Numbered from the stretch's first letter, positions 9,988 to 21,142 are shown. The stretch: DNA of 64,000 nucleotides from Limnoperna fortunei (GCA_944474755.1 OX104117.1:75988926-76052925), one strand, 5' to 3'. Numbers and translations: made by a program. The notes: a model not told the origin generated them from the sequence alone.

Positions 9988-10945
9988 ACATTGTTGAGAC
10001 CAGTATAAGTTTTGTGCCTTCCTTACTTCTTTTTTCCACGCCTTTTTTGATCTAGGGTTTTTCATTAGTTCATGTATTGTCTCCATTCCATATTTCTCTA
10101 AAACTAGTTCAGCCCTTTCTGTAAAAAGTTTGTGGCTATTTCTGTTGAAGCAATGTTGTCTAATTAAGATATTATACTCTTCTGATGATGGGCATCTGAT
10201 TATATTCTTAAGGAGTGACAGTATATTATTATTAAGATCTATATACATCTGTATTGGAATTGCACCAACGAATAGGTAAACTGCCGTATTTAAGGTTTTG
10301 TTTGGAAGGCCTCAAGATTTTCCTCTGCATCTTTTCTAGTTGTTCTATTTCATATTGCCTACATTTCATTATCTCAAGCCCATATATCATTTCTGCTAGT
10401 CCAAACCAAACTTAAAATACTCAACAAATAAGCAGAGCTAAGTTAGTGATGAAAACCCCGCATAACATTGCGGTAGGCCGTTCGTTGCCACTCGAGAAAA
10501 GCCGAGCGATCACGAATCGGTTACGATAAAAAAAGAAAAAAATATGCAAGATAATGGGAATTTAACTGTTTTAAAAGGAAAGTCGCATTGATTTGTGTAT
10601 GTTTATCATAAAATGTGTATCATAAAACTTAAACGGAGAAAAACGGAAAAACAAGTGAGAAAAGGAGAATAATTTTAATCTTGTCCTGCTTACTGACAAG
10701 GTTCACATCAACTATCTTACCGCGTAGAATGATGCATCTAGAGATGCTTAGCATAGTGCATGCTTCATATGCTGACTCTGACCTATATTTTGCGGTTGCC
10801 TGATTTGGCTATCTAAACATTGTATACTTATAATGAAGTGATGTTAATAATAACAATACATAATAACATTAAAAAACAGTACGTATTTTTGTCCACGAAA
10901 AATAAAACTTAGAGACGGCTAGCTTTTTAGGAAAGCTAATACTTG

Positions 10946-11137
10946 TGGAATTAAAACTTGTCATTAAAGCTCTAAATTAGATAATTTCTTAAAAACACTA
11001 TCAAAAGATAAACTTCATACAATTACTGATAAAATATGTTAAAATAGTTAAAATATAATATTTAATTTATTAATTAAATATTGAAAAATTAGTTTAACAT
11101 GTTCACGACTTCCGGGTTGGAAACCCATAGCGTTACA
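10946..11137 (-). repeat. Gypsy-1 5' LTR, outer portion
   Basis: Resumes the LTR match to 328-548 at 'tggaatta' and runs to the LTR edge '...cccatagcgttaca'. Compared with the other LTR it lacks about 34 bp near 'gccagagtacaaac'. Confidence 0.85.
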
Positions 11138-14100
11138 TTAGTCAAAAGATCTACTTCTCATCTTGCAACACGTCTAGAATTAGGAAGAAACTCCATTGAA
11201 GAATATATAAAAACACAATCTTGTTGCTAACTGTAATCAGAATAAAATTACAGAGAGGTCCTTTCTCAACACATTTCAATGTTTCAGCCGAAAATCCCAA
11301 CTCGACTGTTTACCCACATATTTTCGGCAAATTCATAATTTGGCCTCCTTCATAAACTATCATTTGACCAAAAAACCTAAACAAACACAGTCAATACCAA
11401 TACAACTTATTAATTATGACTTTTTTTCCTGTGACTTCTTTTCTTGTGACTTTTTTCCTGTGAATTTTTATCCGTGACTTTTTTCCGTGACTTTTTTTCC
11501 TGTGACTTTCTTTTCTACAACCTTCGGACCAATGCCCCTTCTGATTATAGACCTTACGGACTATCGAACGGAACCTGATGAGAGTTTATAACAAATTTCA
11601 TTCACGCTAATTTTATCCGGAGGAAAAACCTTTGATCATTTATGATTATTTATTTACAATAATGTAAGTTACATTTTATTCCAACGTTCATTTAATTCAT
11701 GATACATGATTTGCATATAAAGAAATACGTTTATTTGATTGTGTTCAAGATTTTCAACGAAATTTTTTTTTTGATAAATGAAGTTGATTTTATTTTATTT
11801 CTGTTTAAAATGAAGTAGACCTACTTTTAGTTTAACCAGTGTTTAACATGACATATATGGGCGACATTCAATATCTAAGGCGATCAAATTACAAATTTGT
11901 TTAATGAATAGATCAGTTGCAGAAAACAAGGTCATGGCCTTACTGATAAGAGCAGTTGGTACAAACATTCCAGCTGCACACATATTATAAATAGTTTATC
12001 AGTGCGCCTTGGTTAAAGGGAAACTTTAAAAAAATGAAACTTTGATATGGTTATTCTTCAAACAAAAAGGAATATAATTGCCTTTTGATGTTTTATTGTA
12101 TTCTTTAACGCTACGCTTCTAGAGTGGATTAAAGCTGGGACTAGTATAACTAACGGGATTGGACACTCGCTAAGTCTTCAGCTAAGGAAGTACGATTTCA
12201 TTGTCGCGACGAGACCTGAACGAGATTAAGCGAGAACGCAGAAGTGACAGACGAATTTAATGCAATACAAACATTTTAGTTAAATTTGTTGCTAATTTTC
12301 TGTGACAGTAAATATTTTGTAATTTTTAAGAATTTTGTGTGTCTTATTTACCTAATTGTATTACCATGACCATGTTGTATCAATAAGAAAATGTTAACAT
12401 CAGCGAAAATCGTGAGCCACTTTTACCGCTCGCCATTTTGGTATGTCATTTTGGCGAACTTTATATTTTATGACCATATATTATCATTATGCAATATTAC
12501 ATATTTAAAAGTATAGACCAACTAATTAGGTTTTTTGTGTCGTGTTGCAGCATATAGTTGTTTTGTTGTGATTCCCCGTATATTTTCGGATTAGGTAGCA
12601 TGAAATATTTGCAGGTTTTTGGAAAGTCGACGCAGATTTTTAAAGGGTCCCCTTGAATACAACCAATATACTTCTGTATTATGAAAGCAGTATTAATTTT
12701 TCTTTCATATTCTGAAAGAATAATGTTTTAAGATTGTAAACAGATATGTAATTGAGGACATGAAAAATCACTTTATGATTTACAAAAACTTAATTACAGT
12801 TCATGATATTCCATTATTAAAAAACATCTCTATTCATTTTGTGTTATGCTTGTGATTGGTAATAAGCATAATAGAAAAACTTGTATACTCAAACAATTAT
12901 TGGGGGATTAATATCAGCAGTTACAAATTACCCTTTTTATACACCCTATTCATTAATTTAATTTCTCTTGATCTTGGGAACTCTGATTAAAAGGGGCTAT
13001 TTTAGCAAATTTATTTAAGGTAGTAATTATCTTAATTAAGTTGTAATTAATTAATACTGCAAACTCAAATATCAAATTTTAAATAATATTTATTACTACT
13101 CATTTTCTTAATGTTGTGCTATTGCACATGTTATGTAATCACAGGTGTGATGAACAAATGGTTCAATAAACAACGATGTCATAAGGTAGCTAATACCCAT
13201 GTCATCATATTATTTGTCTAATTGGTTAAAGCCATAAACATCTGGCACTAGTTTAACTGGTATAAGTTGATTTATATGTTCCTGTAAACATGAAAGAAAA
13301 AATACAAAACAGTTTCGATTTTAACTCAAATAGAAAGTTCATATAATTTTTTAATTCATAAAATCTGTAGGTTTTTTCTTTGGTTTTTTTAAAATTATCT
13401 TTGATTAAATACGCAAATTTATTAATATATAAACCTAGTGCCGGTAACCAGAGTCGTAAACAGACAGCTTATTGCCGAGAGGCGTCTTTCGAAAGCCGAA
13501 AACACGATCATATCCGTGTCCACACTTGTTCGGTAATTAAGTATTGGCGCGACAATGAAAAGTAGACGATATCGTTAGATTCCAGTCCCGTTGATTTATA
13601 GGTTCCTGATTAAAGGTGGTTAAATTTTGTGTATGGGGCTGCCATATTGACAGTATTTTATCACGTGACTGCGTTTGTGACGTGATAAATGTAATTATCC
13701 AGTAAATATGATAAATAATCCAGTTTAAAAATAAGTTTTTCTACCTTGCTCCTTGCAGAATATTAAAACTGTGGTGCTGACTAATAACCAGCTGACAACA
13801 TAAGATTTTCAAATACGTCTTAATGTTTTAATAAAGGTATTTTTAAATACAAATTTTAACCTGTCTTTATTTAACTCAGATGATTATCTAAATAATATAG
13901 TAATAAAAGATATATTTGTATATTAATTTTTTACCATAAAAAAATTCCGTAGACAATTTTGCACGTCTTGAAACGACAGTTGTACCTGGACGGGAAAATT
14001 GTATCTAGGTAAATCATAACTCCTTTATGAAGGGTAATTAACATATTTAGCAAGTAAACAAATAGGATGTTTATTGTAATTACTAGATCATTTGACGCCG

Positions 14101-15033
14101 ACTTTGAAGTATAAATATTCGGACATTTTCAAAAGCTAATCAGATTGAGGGTTAATCATGGTACTTCGAAATTAAAACGGCACATCGACTCCTGTCAAGA
14201 CAGGTATGATTTAAATACACCGAAGTGTCAGAACACAGGATGTATATAAAATTTCGAGTACCTTTAGATGCCATGTCAGAGAAAATGAAAAACGGACACG
14301 TTGACTCAAAATATACACATGTAAAATTTTGGAAACTGAGTAAGTGAAATTTTGATGCGCGAAAACAGGGTATTTAAAAATATTTCATTTAATGACCGTT
14401 ATTTCTAAAATTATCAACTTCCCAAAGGTTTTGTAGAAAAAAGTTTCGTTCAATAAGTTGCGTAATCTGATTAAGATGAAAATAATAATTTTCAATTTAA
14501 TTAATATTTATGGACAAAATTCAAACGAATATTCGATGAAAAATGAGGTCACCATACCATTAAACTATCCTCCATTTAATTCGGGAAAATAATATTCGCA
14601 TGAAGTTGTTACTGCTATGGACATAGTAGAAGTCTATAAACTTGTTAACTATTTGTTAAACAAATCGGGTTTTTTTGTTATTTTTTTTTTGCTCAGATTA
14701 GGAATACGAAACGTAATCTTGCCACCACCTTTTCTTATAGTACAGCCTTCTGATATTGACCGTTTCACGTTATTATCATACGGCGACTTTAAGGTACTTG
14801 GATGTCCAGGGATCTCTAGTATCGCCATCTAGTGACCTTCATTTAAGTGCATTTTTAACACGGTAAGTTCAATGTAGAAACTTGACCATTGAAAATATAA
14901 TAAAACATCAACAGGAAAAAGTGTTTTTTTTTATTTGAAGAATGACACATAAATTTTTCATTTTTTCGCGAAATTTCCCTTTAATTGTTGTTATTTTTTC
15001 TATTACATCATGATTGTTTTTTAAAAGGTTTAT
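11138..15033. other. Noncoding AT-rich stretch between nested elements
   Basis: No convincing gene. It holds a degenerate pyrimidine-rich tandem repeat of 'tgtgacttttttcc' at about 11418-11515, and a segment at about 11579-11705 ('attcacgctaattttatcc') that resembles 1558-1665 inside Gypsy-1. The remainder shows no repeat or coding structure that I can support. Confidence 0.6.
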
Positions 15034-15287
15034 AGTCGTTTCGTACCATGTCCGTTTCGTACCTGCCATTTCGTACCATAAAAAAACCATTTCGTACCAT
15101 GTCTGTTTCGTACCATGTCCGTTTCGTAACCATATGTAAATTATCTATGGTTGATGTTATGTATTATTTGTAGGTTTGGATCCAATATTTATTTTTAATA
15201 GAATGATACACATAAAGGTTTTTTTATTTTTTATTTGTTATCATAGCTACAATTAAATTGATGCACAACAACAATATATAGTACATA

Positions 15288-15459
15288 TGTAATGAATGGC
15301 GAGTATATATGGTAGATTCAAATATTACCTGAGGAGTAAGACAGTCTGACGATCGTCTTCACAGGTCCACTTCAGGTATTCGTATATGCAATCCCGATTC
15401 TACTGTAGTTTATATAGTTGTATATTTCTGGTCTGGCTATTACCAGGAGCGTCACAACA
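15288..15459 (-). repeat. Gypsy-2 3' LTR
   Basis: 172 bp. It matches 23573-23735 except for a 9 bp insertion next to the outer 'tgttg' and about two substitutions. On the minus strand it starts 'tgttgtgacgctcctgg' and ends '...cattaca', the TG...CA form. Confidence 0.9.
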
Positions 15460-15473
15460 TTCTTCCCCCTTTT
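15460..15473 (-). other. Gypsy-2 polypurine tract
   Basis: On the minus strand 'aaaagggggaaga' directly precedes the 3' LTR start 'tgttgtgac'. This placement is what fixed the LTR boundary. Confidence 0.8.
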
Positions 15474-15587
15474 GTGAAGCCGATAAGTCATAAAAATACA
15501 GTAAACTAATTATAGTTAAAAAAATCCAAGTCCAACATCTGTAAAACATGCACTAACATATATACAGGCAGCATATACTTGTAAAAC

Positions 15588-17058
15588 CTATTTGATCCGA
15601 TAAAGTCCGACAGCATTCTTAGTTGTTACATTAGCAACGTCCTCCACTGGTTCCTAGTTTTTCCAGGATGTCTTGAATTAACACGGGAGAACCAGTTTTT
15701 TGTCCTTTAATGTGTAGATATGGGGGATCAGTTTCCATGATGACGTCATTTAAATCCATTTCACTCACCAAGGTTCTGTACTCAGGATATTTATCATCTT
15801 GAAGAATGAACGGAGATATACCGAACTTGATATTTTCAAAATTGCTTTTCCATTTCTTGTACTGTTGTAAGTTTCCATTAAAACAATGTCTGTGGATAGG
15901 ATGGGAGGACGGAAGTATTTTAGTAAGAGTGTTTAAACACAAGGAGTCAATTGAATTATTACCACGGCAATGAATAACAATCGGTAACCGCTTCTTCAGA
16001 GCCATTTTACATTGTAATTCCAAGTATTCCGTTTGTCTTTTTAATTCTCGTTCGGATGGAAAGTCAGAGGAATCGAGTCCACACTCCCCAACCGCAACAA
16101 CTCTCGTTGCTTCTAGTAGTCCTTCCATCTTTTCCAACCAAAAATCTAGGGTTCTCCTGCTCTCCAAATTAATTAATCTAGGGTGAATCCCAAACGTTAA
16201 ATGAATCCTACTGTCCTCTCTTACGCTAGAGCGTTTGAGACTATCTGGCCAATGGTGTGGATAACAGTAATTTGCAACGAGGTGTTTGATTTGATAATGA
16301 GTTTCTCCCCACATACAAGATAGTGCTGGCAATCTTTCTAGTTTCGATTGTCTCACAAGCATGTCAAAATGAAAATGGGAGTCCACAAGATGTATTATTT
16401 TATCTTCCTTTTTCAAACATTTTCTTTGTTCTAATGAAATCAAGTTTTTGGCATCTTCTGTTCTACTTATTAAGATTGCAAGTACTCTCCAGTGTAATAA
16501 GGAGTGTAAACCAGATAATGGAGATACGAGGCGATCGGATAACGGTTTTTGGAGTATATAATTATTGACTTCCATGAAGAAGTTAATGAAAGGTAAATCC
16601 ATATCATTAAAAACTGGAGCTGAATTCGGCTCAAATTTTATGTCAGTATTTACATACCTCAATAAATCTACAGGTTCTTGGACTCCATTTTTGGAGGTAA
16701 GTACGTCTATTAGCCCATTCATCATCTCCACCCACACAATGCCATTTATGTCAACGTTAAACCGCCTACCTAAATCTATATTTTCATGGAATTCATTGAT
16801 GTTACCATCTAATAATGATACTTGTCCATACTGTGATTTGCACTGCCAACAAGCCGTTGAAGGTGACACATACCAAGGAACATGTTGCCGTAATACATGT
16901 CTTCTAGTGTTGGTAAACCGGCCTGGTCATACAGGGCAACTTCTTCCTTTCTTCCAATTCTCAGTACTAGCCCTAATTTTATCCGATTTGTCAGGGATTT
17001 CATCGTCAAAAGGACCATAGTCTGGTACAAACATGAACTCATCTAAGACTTTATCCAT
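15588..17058 (-). pseudogene. TatD-family metal-dependent hydrolase ORF carried inside Gypsy-2
   Basis: About 490 codons on the minus strand, from a Met at 17058 to a stop at 15588. TatD enzymes are TIM-barrel metal-dependent nucleases; their ligands are all here: H-x-H in 'LVDSHFHFD', His in 'FGIHPRL', Glu in 'AVGECGLDSS', His in 'LPIVIHCRG', His in 'HRHCFNG' and Asp in 'METDPPYL'. N-terminal to the barrel is a Cys/His-rich segment ('TRRHVLRQHVPWY', 'STACWQCKSQ') of zinc-finger type. Two lesions break it: an in-frame TGA at codon 44 (16927-16929), and a one-base frameshift near 15640, after which the C-terminal helix ('NVTTKNAVGLYRIK') continues in another frame. It lies after integrase and before the polypurine tract, so it is element cargo. 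A 412-codon open frame (15631-16869) covers the barrel. Confidence 0.85.
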
Positions 17059-17184
17059 ACTAAAATACAGGTGTAAATATTAATATTATATATTTATTAC
17101 ATACTGACAATCTAGAAATCTACTAACTCACAACCAATATTTTTATTTTATTGATAACCATCAGAAAAGTGGAACTGTGAGGCA

Positions 17185-17556
17185 TTAGAAGATCTGACAC
17201 GCACACAGATTTTCCGAGAGATCTTTCAATTCATCTAAATTGTTAACAGTCTTCCTTGCTTCCATACTTCTTGTCATCTCTTGAATAATATCATTAGACG
17301 CCAGAAGATCTGGCGCACCCATGACATTACTATCACTACCTATGTGAGACACCAGAAGATCTGACGTACTCACATCTGCAGTGTTCTCATTAAACAGAGA
17401 CGACATATTGAAATTTTCGTTTGGATCATCAGTTTCCTTTAAATTGCTACTGCATTTTAATATTTCATTCCGCAATCTTTTGATCCAAACCGGAAATTCT
17501 CGATCTTGGCATAGTTTTATTCTGTCATGATGTATCCACGATTCGCATTTTCTGTC
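17185..17556 (-). pseudogene. Gypsy-2 Pol C-terminal tail
   Basis: The integrase frame continues in phase after a TAG at 17557-17559: 'ESWIHHDRIKLCQDREFPVW' then an acidic/polar tail of about 100 residues. The 'W-hHHDriKlc-dRe-P-Wi' stretch is the natural continuation of the integrase C-terminus, so the TAG is probably a recent nonsense change. The 96-codon open frame 17185-17475 is the second part of this tail. No further domain is recognised. Confidence 0.65.
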
Positions 17557-18288
17557 CTATATTTTATACAGTACTGGCCTTTTCAGTTCGGTTATTACAT
17601 AAGGGCCTTTCCACGGGGATTTCAGTTTAGAGGATTGTCCAACTTTTGTTGCTTGATCTAGCTTATATACTACATCGCCGACATCATACGAGTTCTGATT
17701 ATTAACCAAGTCATATTTCCTTTTTTGTCGTTCTTGTGCCGTATCCAAATTATCCCTTGCAATAGAATGAGCCATGTTCATAGTTTCAACTAGATCAAGT
17801 ATATACTGCGGAACTTCTTTTTCTTCAGATTGAACCTTTGCCATGCCCAAAAGGACATCAACTGGTTGGAAAACTTCCCTACCTAGCATCATTAAATTTG
17901 GTGTGAATCCTGTTTGTCGGTTTCTAGTTGACCGAACGGCTGCTACTAGTTGTTGTAAATGAAGGTCCCAATTGTATTGTTTATTTTCAATGAAACATCT
18001 TATAATCTGCAAAAGTGTTCTATTGTAGCGCTCGATTTGTCCGTTGGATGAAGGGTGATAGGTTGTCGTTCTTGTTTTTGCGATTTGCATTAGTTCGCAA
18101 AGCTGTCTTATAAGGTTTCGGTCCATATTTTTTCCTTGGTCTGTATGGAGTTCAAGAGGGCAGCCAAATCGTGAAAAGAAATTATCTACTAAAGTTCTTG
18201 CCACAATTTCAGCTGTCTGTGACGATATGGGAAAACATTCCAACCACTTTGTAAATTGGTCAACAACCATAAATATATACCTTTTCAT
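17557..18288 (-). pseudogene. Gypsy-2 integrase core and C-terminal module
   Basis: 243 open codons with the complete DDE triad: D in 'FMVVDQFTKWLECFP', D in 'LELHTDQGKNMD', E in 'SSNGQIERYNRTLLQ'. A C-terminal GPY/F module ('SPWKGPYVITELKRPVLYKI') follows. It joins the RT-RNaseH frame through a one-base shift at 18285-18288, right after 'GPLPVTQQ', and ends at a premature TAG. The DDE residues are intact, so the lesions look recent. Confidence 0.9.
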
Positions 18289-20642
18289 TGCTGGGTAACT
18301 GGCAAAGGACCTAATATGTCCATATGAACTCTCTCCATTGGTACACCTGCATGATATTGCTCTAGCCCTGCCCTAGCTTTACGAGTCAGTTTCTTATTTT
18401 TATTACAAACCTGACAGGACTGTACATACAGCTTGCAGTCTTGTGTCATGCCATACCAAATTGCCATGTTTTTTACCTTCTCTAAAGTCTTGTACTGTCC
18501 AATATGACCAGACATTCGTATATCATGGCAGTAATGTAAAATCTCCGGTTGCATCTGTTTTGGAGCCATAAACAAAAGTTTCGGACACACGGGATCTTCC
18601 CATCTATAGTATAGCACTTCATCTTTCAATTCTAATTGTAAATTGTACAGCCAAAAGTGTCTCACTGCCTTGCTGCTCAATTTCATTTCGGGTACAGAAG
18701 GAATATGCTTTTGAATTGTCCAGTCCTTAAGTGTTTTCAAATCTGGGTCCTTCAATTGTTCTTCAAGCAGTTCTTGTGGAGAGTAGGAACATAACCAGTT
18801 ACTTTGCACAACTTCCGGTGCCAGTCTCCTGATTGCTAGTGGGACAACAAAATCTACATCTTCTTCAAACGTTCCCCACTGCCTACGAGCCCTGGTACAA
18901 AACGCACAGCCCTCGCATGGTAGGTCTTCCAAATTTACACCAGCTTTATAATCATTGCAGGCAACGAGATCATCTGGAATGCGGGACAGACCATCAGCAT
19001 TTGAGTGTTTTTTTCCGGATCTGTGTTGAATGACCATATTATACTGTGATAGTTCTTCTATCCATCTAGCTAATTGACCTTCGATGTTTTTAAAATTTAG
19101 CAGCCAAGTTAAACTAGTGTGATCGGTTCTGATGATGAAATTTCGACCTAATAAATAATGGCGGAAATGTCTTGTAAGACAGACTATAGCTAATAGTTCC
19201 TTACGTGTGGTACAGTATTTCCATTGAGTTGGTGTAAGAACTCTGCTGGCATAAGAAATTGTCTTTTCTACTCCATTTTGTACTTGGCTAAGTTCTGCTC
19301 CAATGGTTTTCTCTGATGCATCCGTGTCCAGTATAAAGATATCATCTGGTGTTGGAAAGCTTAAATTAACGGCATTCAATAAAGCTTCTTTCAACTGTTC
19401 AAAGGCTTGTTGGTGTTTTTCGTGCCACGCAAAATCGGTTTTCTGTCCCGTCAATTGGTGCAAAGGTTCCGCTATTTCTGCAAAATTCTTAATATGGTCT
19501 CTGTGGTAGTTAGAAAAACCCCAAAAAGATTCGACATCTTTCTTACCTTTTGGTATGGGCCATTTTGTTACTGCCTCAATACTGTCAGGATTTATAGCGA
19601 TTCCATGTTCGCTAACAATTTTACCCAAAAATTTAACTTGTGTTTGTAGAAGGTTACATTTGCTAGGTTTTAATTTTAGATTGTATTCTCGAAATCTAGA
19701 TAATACCTTATAAAGATTCTCCATATGACTATCAAAATTAGTTCCCAGAACTACCACATCGTCTAAATACGCTAAGCATTCTTTCCATGTGAGACCTTGC
19801 AGCACTAACTGAATCATTCGGCTACAGGTTGCAGGACTGTTACATAATCCGAATGGAAGTTTGGTATATTGCAAAAGACCGTATTTGGTAATAAAAGCCG
19901 TCTTATGTTTATCATGGTCATCTAGTTTCACCTGATAATACCCAGAGGCCATATCTAGTGTGGACATAAAGACACTCCCTCTTAATGTATCTAGACATGT
20001 CTCAATTTTCGGAATTGGAAATGCGTCCTTGACTGTTAAGTTGTTTAGTTTCCTATAGTCAATACAATATCTTAACTTACCGTCTTTTTTCTTTACCAAA
20101 ACTGGAGGTGAAGCCCAGTCAGATGACGATGGTTCAACAATACCCTTCTCTAAAAGGTCTTGAAGATGAACTTCTTCTTCCTTTTCAAATCCAAGAGGTG
20201 TTCTCCTCATTCTTTGCTTCACCGGATGGGCATCCTTAGTGTCGATCCTATGTGTAATGTTTCCATTAAAAAGACCAATGTCTAGATCGTCCTTTGCAAA
20301 TATATCTGCAAAGTTATACAATAATTTTGCCAATTGTATCGATTGTCTGGTGTCAAGATTGCATATTGACCTTGTAAACAGTTCTTTGATATGATCAGGA
20401 AATTGTTTTTCCAGTTTCTCCAACTGTTCTATTTCCGGGAGAAATTGATTCTCTACATCTATTTTATTTATCTTGAAGTCCATTTCCTCCTCATCATCCT
20501 CTATAGTTTCAGACGCTTCTATTCCTATACCAATTGGATATCCTTTTCTCAGTGTCTTGTATATGTTAGATAAATTTTTTAGCACTATAGGTACCTGTTT
20601 TTTACCCTGACAAATCATATTTGGAATAAGCAGACCTTTCAA
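18285..20642 (-). CDS. Gypsy-2 Pol: reverse transcriptase, RNase H and integrase zinc domain (785 codons open)
   Basis: The longest intact coding frame outside the minisatellites. RT: 'WASPPVLVKKKDGKLRYCID', 'FMSTLDMASGYYQV', 'KTAFITKYGLLQYTKLPFGL', and the catalytic 'CLAYLDDVVVLG' (YLDD intact, about residue 292). Connection: 'FWGFSNYHRDHIKNFAEIAE'. RNase H: 'FILDTDASEKTIGAELSQ', 'TRKELLAIV', 'FIIRTDHTSLTWLL' and 'HSNADGLSR'. Integrase H-H-C-C: 'HYCHDIRMSGHIGQYKT' and 'CKLYVQSCQVC'. The frame starts in the middle of the natural protein: an in-phase TAG near 20655 separates it from 'VIPPCSNNLSS', the protease-RT linker, so the Met at 20642 is only the first after that stop. The 3' end overlaps the integrase frame. 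Confidence 0.93.
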   Translation of the reverse strand: MKGLLIPNMICQGKKQVPIVLKNLSNIYKTLRKGYPIGIGIEASETIEDDEEEMDFKINKIDVENQFLPEIEQLEKLEKQFPDHIKELFTRSICNLDTRQSIQLAKLLYNFADIFAKDDLDIGLFNGNITHRIDTKDAHPVKQRMRRTPLGFEKEEEVHLQDLLEKGIVEPSSSDWASPPVLVKKKDGKLRYCIDYRKLNNLTVKDAFPIPKIETCLDTLRGSVFMSTLDMASGYYQVKLDDHDKHKTAFITKYGLLQYTKLPFGLCNSPATCSRMIQLVLQGLTWKECLAYLDDVVVLGTNFDSHMENLYKVLSRFREYNLKLKPSKCNLLQTQVKFLGKIVSEHGIAINPDSIEAVTKWPIPKGKKDVESFWGFSNYHRDHIKNFAEIAEPLHQLTGQKTDFAWHEKHQQAFEQLKEALLNAVNLSFPTPDDIFILDTDASEKTIGAELSQVQNGVEKTISYASRVLTPTQWKYCTTRKELLAIVCLTRHFRHYLLGRNFIIRTDHTSLTWLLNFKNIEGQLARWIEELSQYNMVIQHRSGKKHSNADGLSRIPDDLVACNDYKAGVNLEDLPCEGCAFCTRARRQWGTFEEDVDFVVPLAIRRLAPEVVQSNWLCSYSPQELLEEQLKDPDLKTLKDWTIQKHIPSVPEMKLSSKAVRHFWLYNLQLELKDEVLYYRWEDPVCPKLLFMAPKQMQPEILHYCHDIRMSGHIGQYKTLEKVKNMAIWYGMTQDCKLYVQSCQVCNKNKKLTRKARAGLEQYHAGVPMERVHMDILGPLPVTQQ

Positions 20643-20761
20643 AAAATTTGTTGGCTAAATAACGGTATCAGTACTTGGTATCTCATCAAATTCGACGGAC
20701 GACAGGTTATTTGAGCAAGGTGGTATCACTATTTTTTCGGCCAATTTAACTCTGAAGATTT

Positions 20762-21142
20762 TCATTTTCTTTTTTCTTTAGTTGAGACCATTATAGAAGG
20801 AATTATTTGGCCGTGTAACTGTACTGTGTAATCTGCAAGGTTAATAACAGCTTTTTGGTGAATAAGGAAATCTATACCCAAGATGACATTATCTGTAATG
20901 TCAGCTACTATCATACTCCATTGTAGTGAAGATTTACCTATTTTTAACTCAATCTTGTCTGTGACACTAGCATTCATTTCTGAAAATTCTCCCGCTCTCC
21001 TTAAAATAATAGTGTCAACTAGTTTTGGTTTTGAAATTAATGTATAATAAAAATTCCAGCTGATGACAGATACTTGGGCTGCTGTATCTACAACGGCCAT
21101 TGTCTCTTTTTGTTGTATTATGACAGGGATATATAAAGTCAT
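20762..21142 (-). pseudogene. Gypsy-2 aspartic protease
   Basis: 126 open codons with the retropepsin active site read as DTAA ('MAVVDTAAQVSVIS') and the C-terminal hydrophobic motif 'DNVILGIDFLIHQ'. DTAA is a known variant of DTGA/DSGA in molluscan-type gypsy elements, from recollection. It sits between the zinc knuckle and RT. A linker reading in another frame (20655-20765) joins it to Pol. Confidence 0.85.

Larger units (their letters stand above)
8410..10440 (-). pseudogene. LINE ORF2 C-terminal region (5'-truncated non-LTR retrotransposon)
   Basis: Minus-strand fragments in several frames form the end of a non-LTR retrotransposon ORF2. Near 10260-10420 are the post-RT motifs 'IYGLEIM' and 'IEQLEKMQRKIL'. 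At 9796-10248 there is a 150-codon open frame. Near 8700 a closed frame reads 'CCLCGDDPDDLQHFILKC', the C-terminal zinc-like CCHC of many LINE ORF2 proteins. At 8414-8560 comes the tail 'LILDCT...MCYNLHMERMRQL'. The 141-codon open frame at 8414-8839 mixes true tail with out-of-frame sequence. RT itself is missing, consistent with 5' truncation. A SINE at 8883-9151 splits the copy. Confidence 0.68.
7644..10945. mobile_element. 3.3 kb composite insertion inside the Gypsy-1 5' LTR
   Basis: The 3' LTR reads straight across this point ('gatggttttggaatta'), while the 5' LTR copy is opened here. The insert begins near a perfect 22-bp palindrome and ends near the hairpin 'tagctttttaggaaagcta'. It contains the 3' end of a LINE (minus strand), a SINE with its own target duplication, a 291 bp tandem duplication, and a diverged direct repeat (7776-7845 and 10424-10490) bracketing the LINE part. 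No clear target-site duplication was found at the outer junctions. Confidence 0.75.
1..11137 (-). mobile_element. Gypsy-1: degraded Ty3/gypsy LTR retrotransposon, 5' LTR split by a nested insertion
   Basis: On the minus strand the order is 5' LTR, primer-binding site, gag with two zinc knuckles, aspartic protease, reverse transcriptase, RNase H, integrase, a tail, a polypurine tract and the 3' LTR. The protease-RT-RNaseH-integrase order is diagnostic of Ty3/gypsy. The 3' LTR (1-548) is cut by the window start. The 5' LTR is 7036-7643 plus 10946-11137, the pieces being separated by a 3.3 kb insertion. LTR stretches seen in both copies differ by only a few substitutions in the 315 bp nearest the window start, plus a roughly 34 bp indel further on. 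Every domain carries stops or frameshifts and the RT catalytic motif is mutated, so the copy is dead. Confidence 0.9.
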
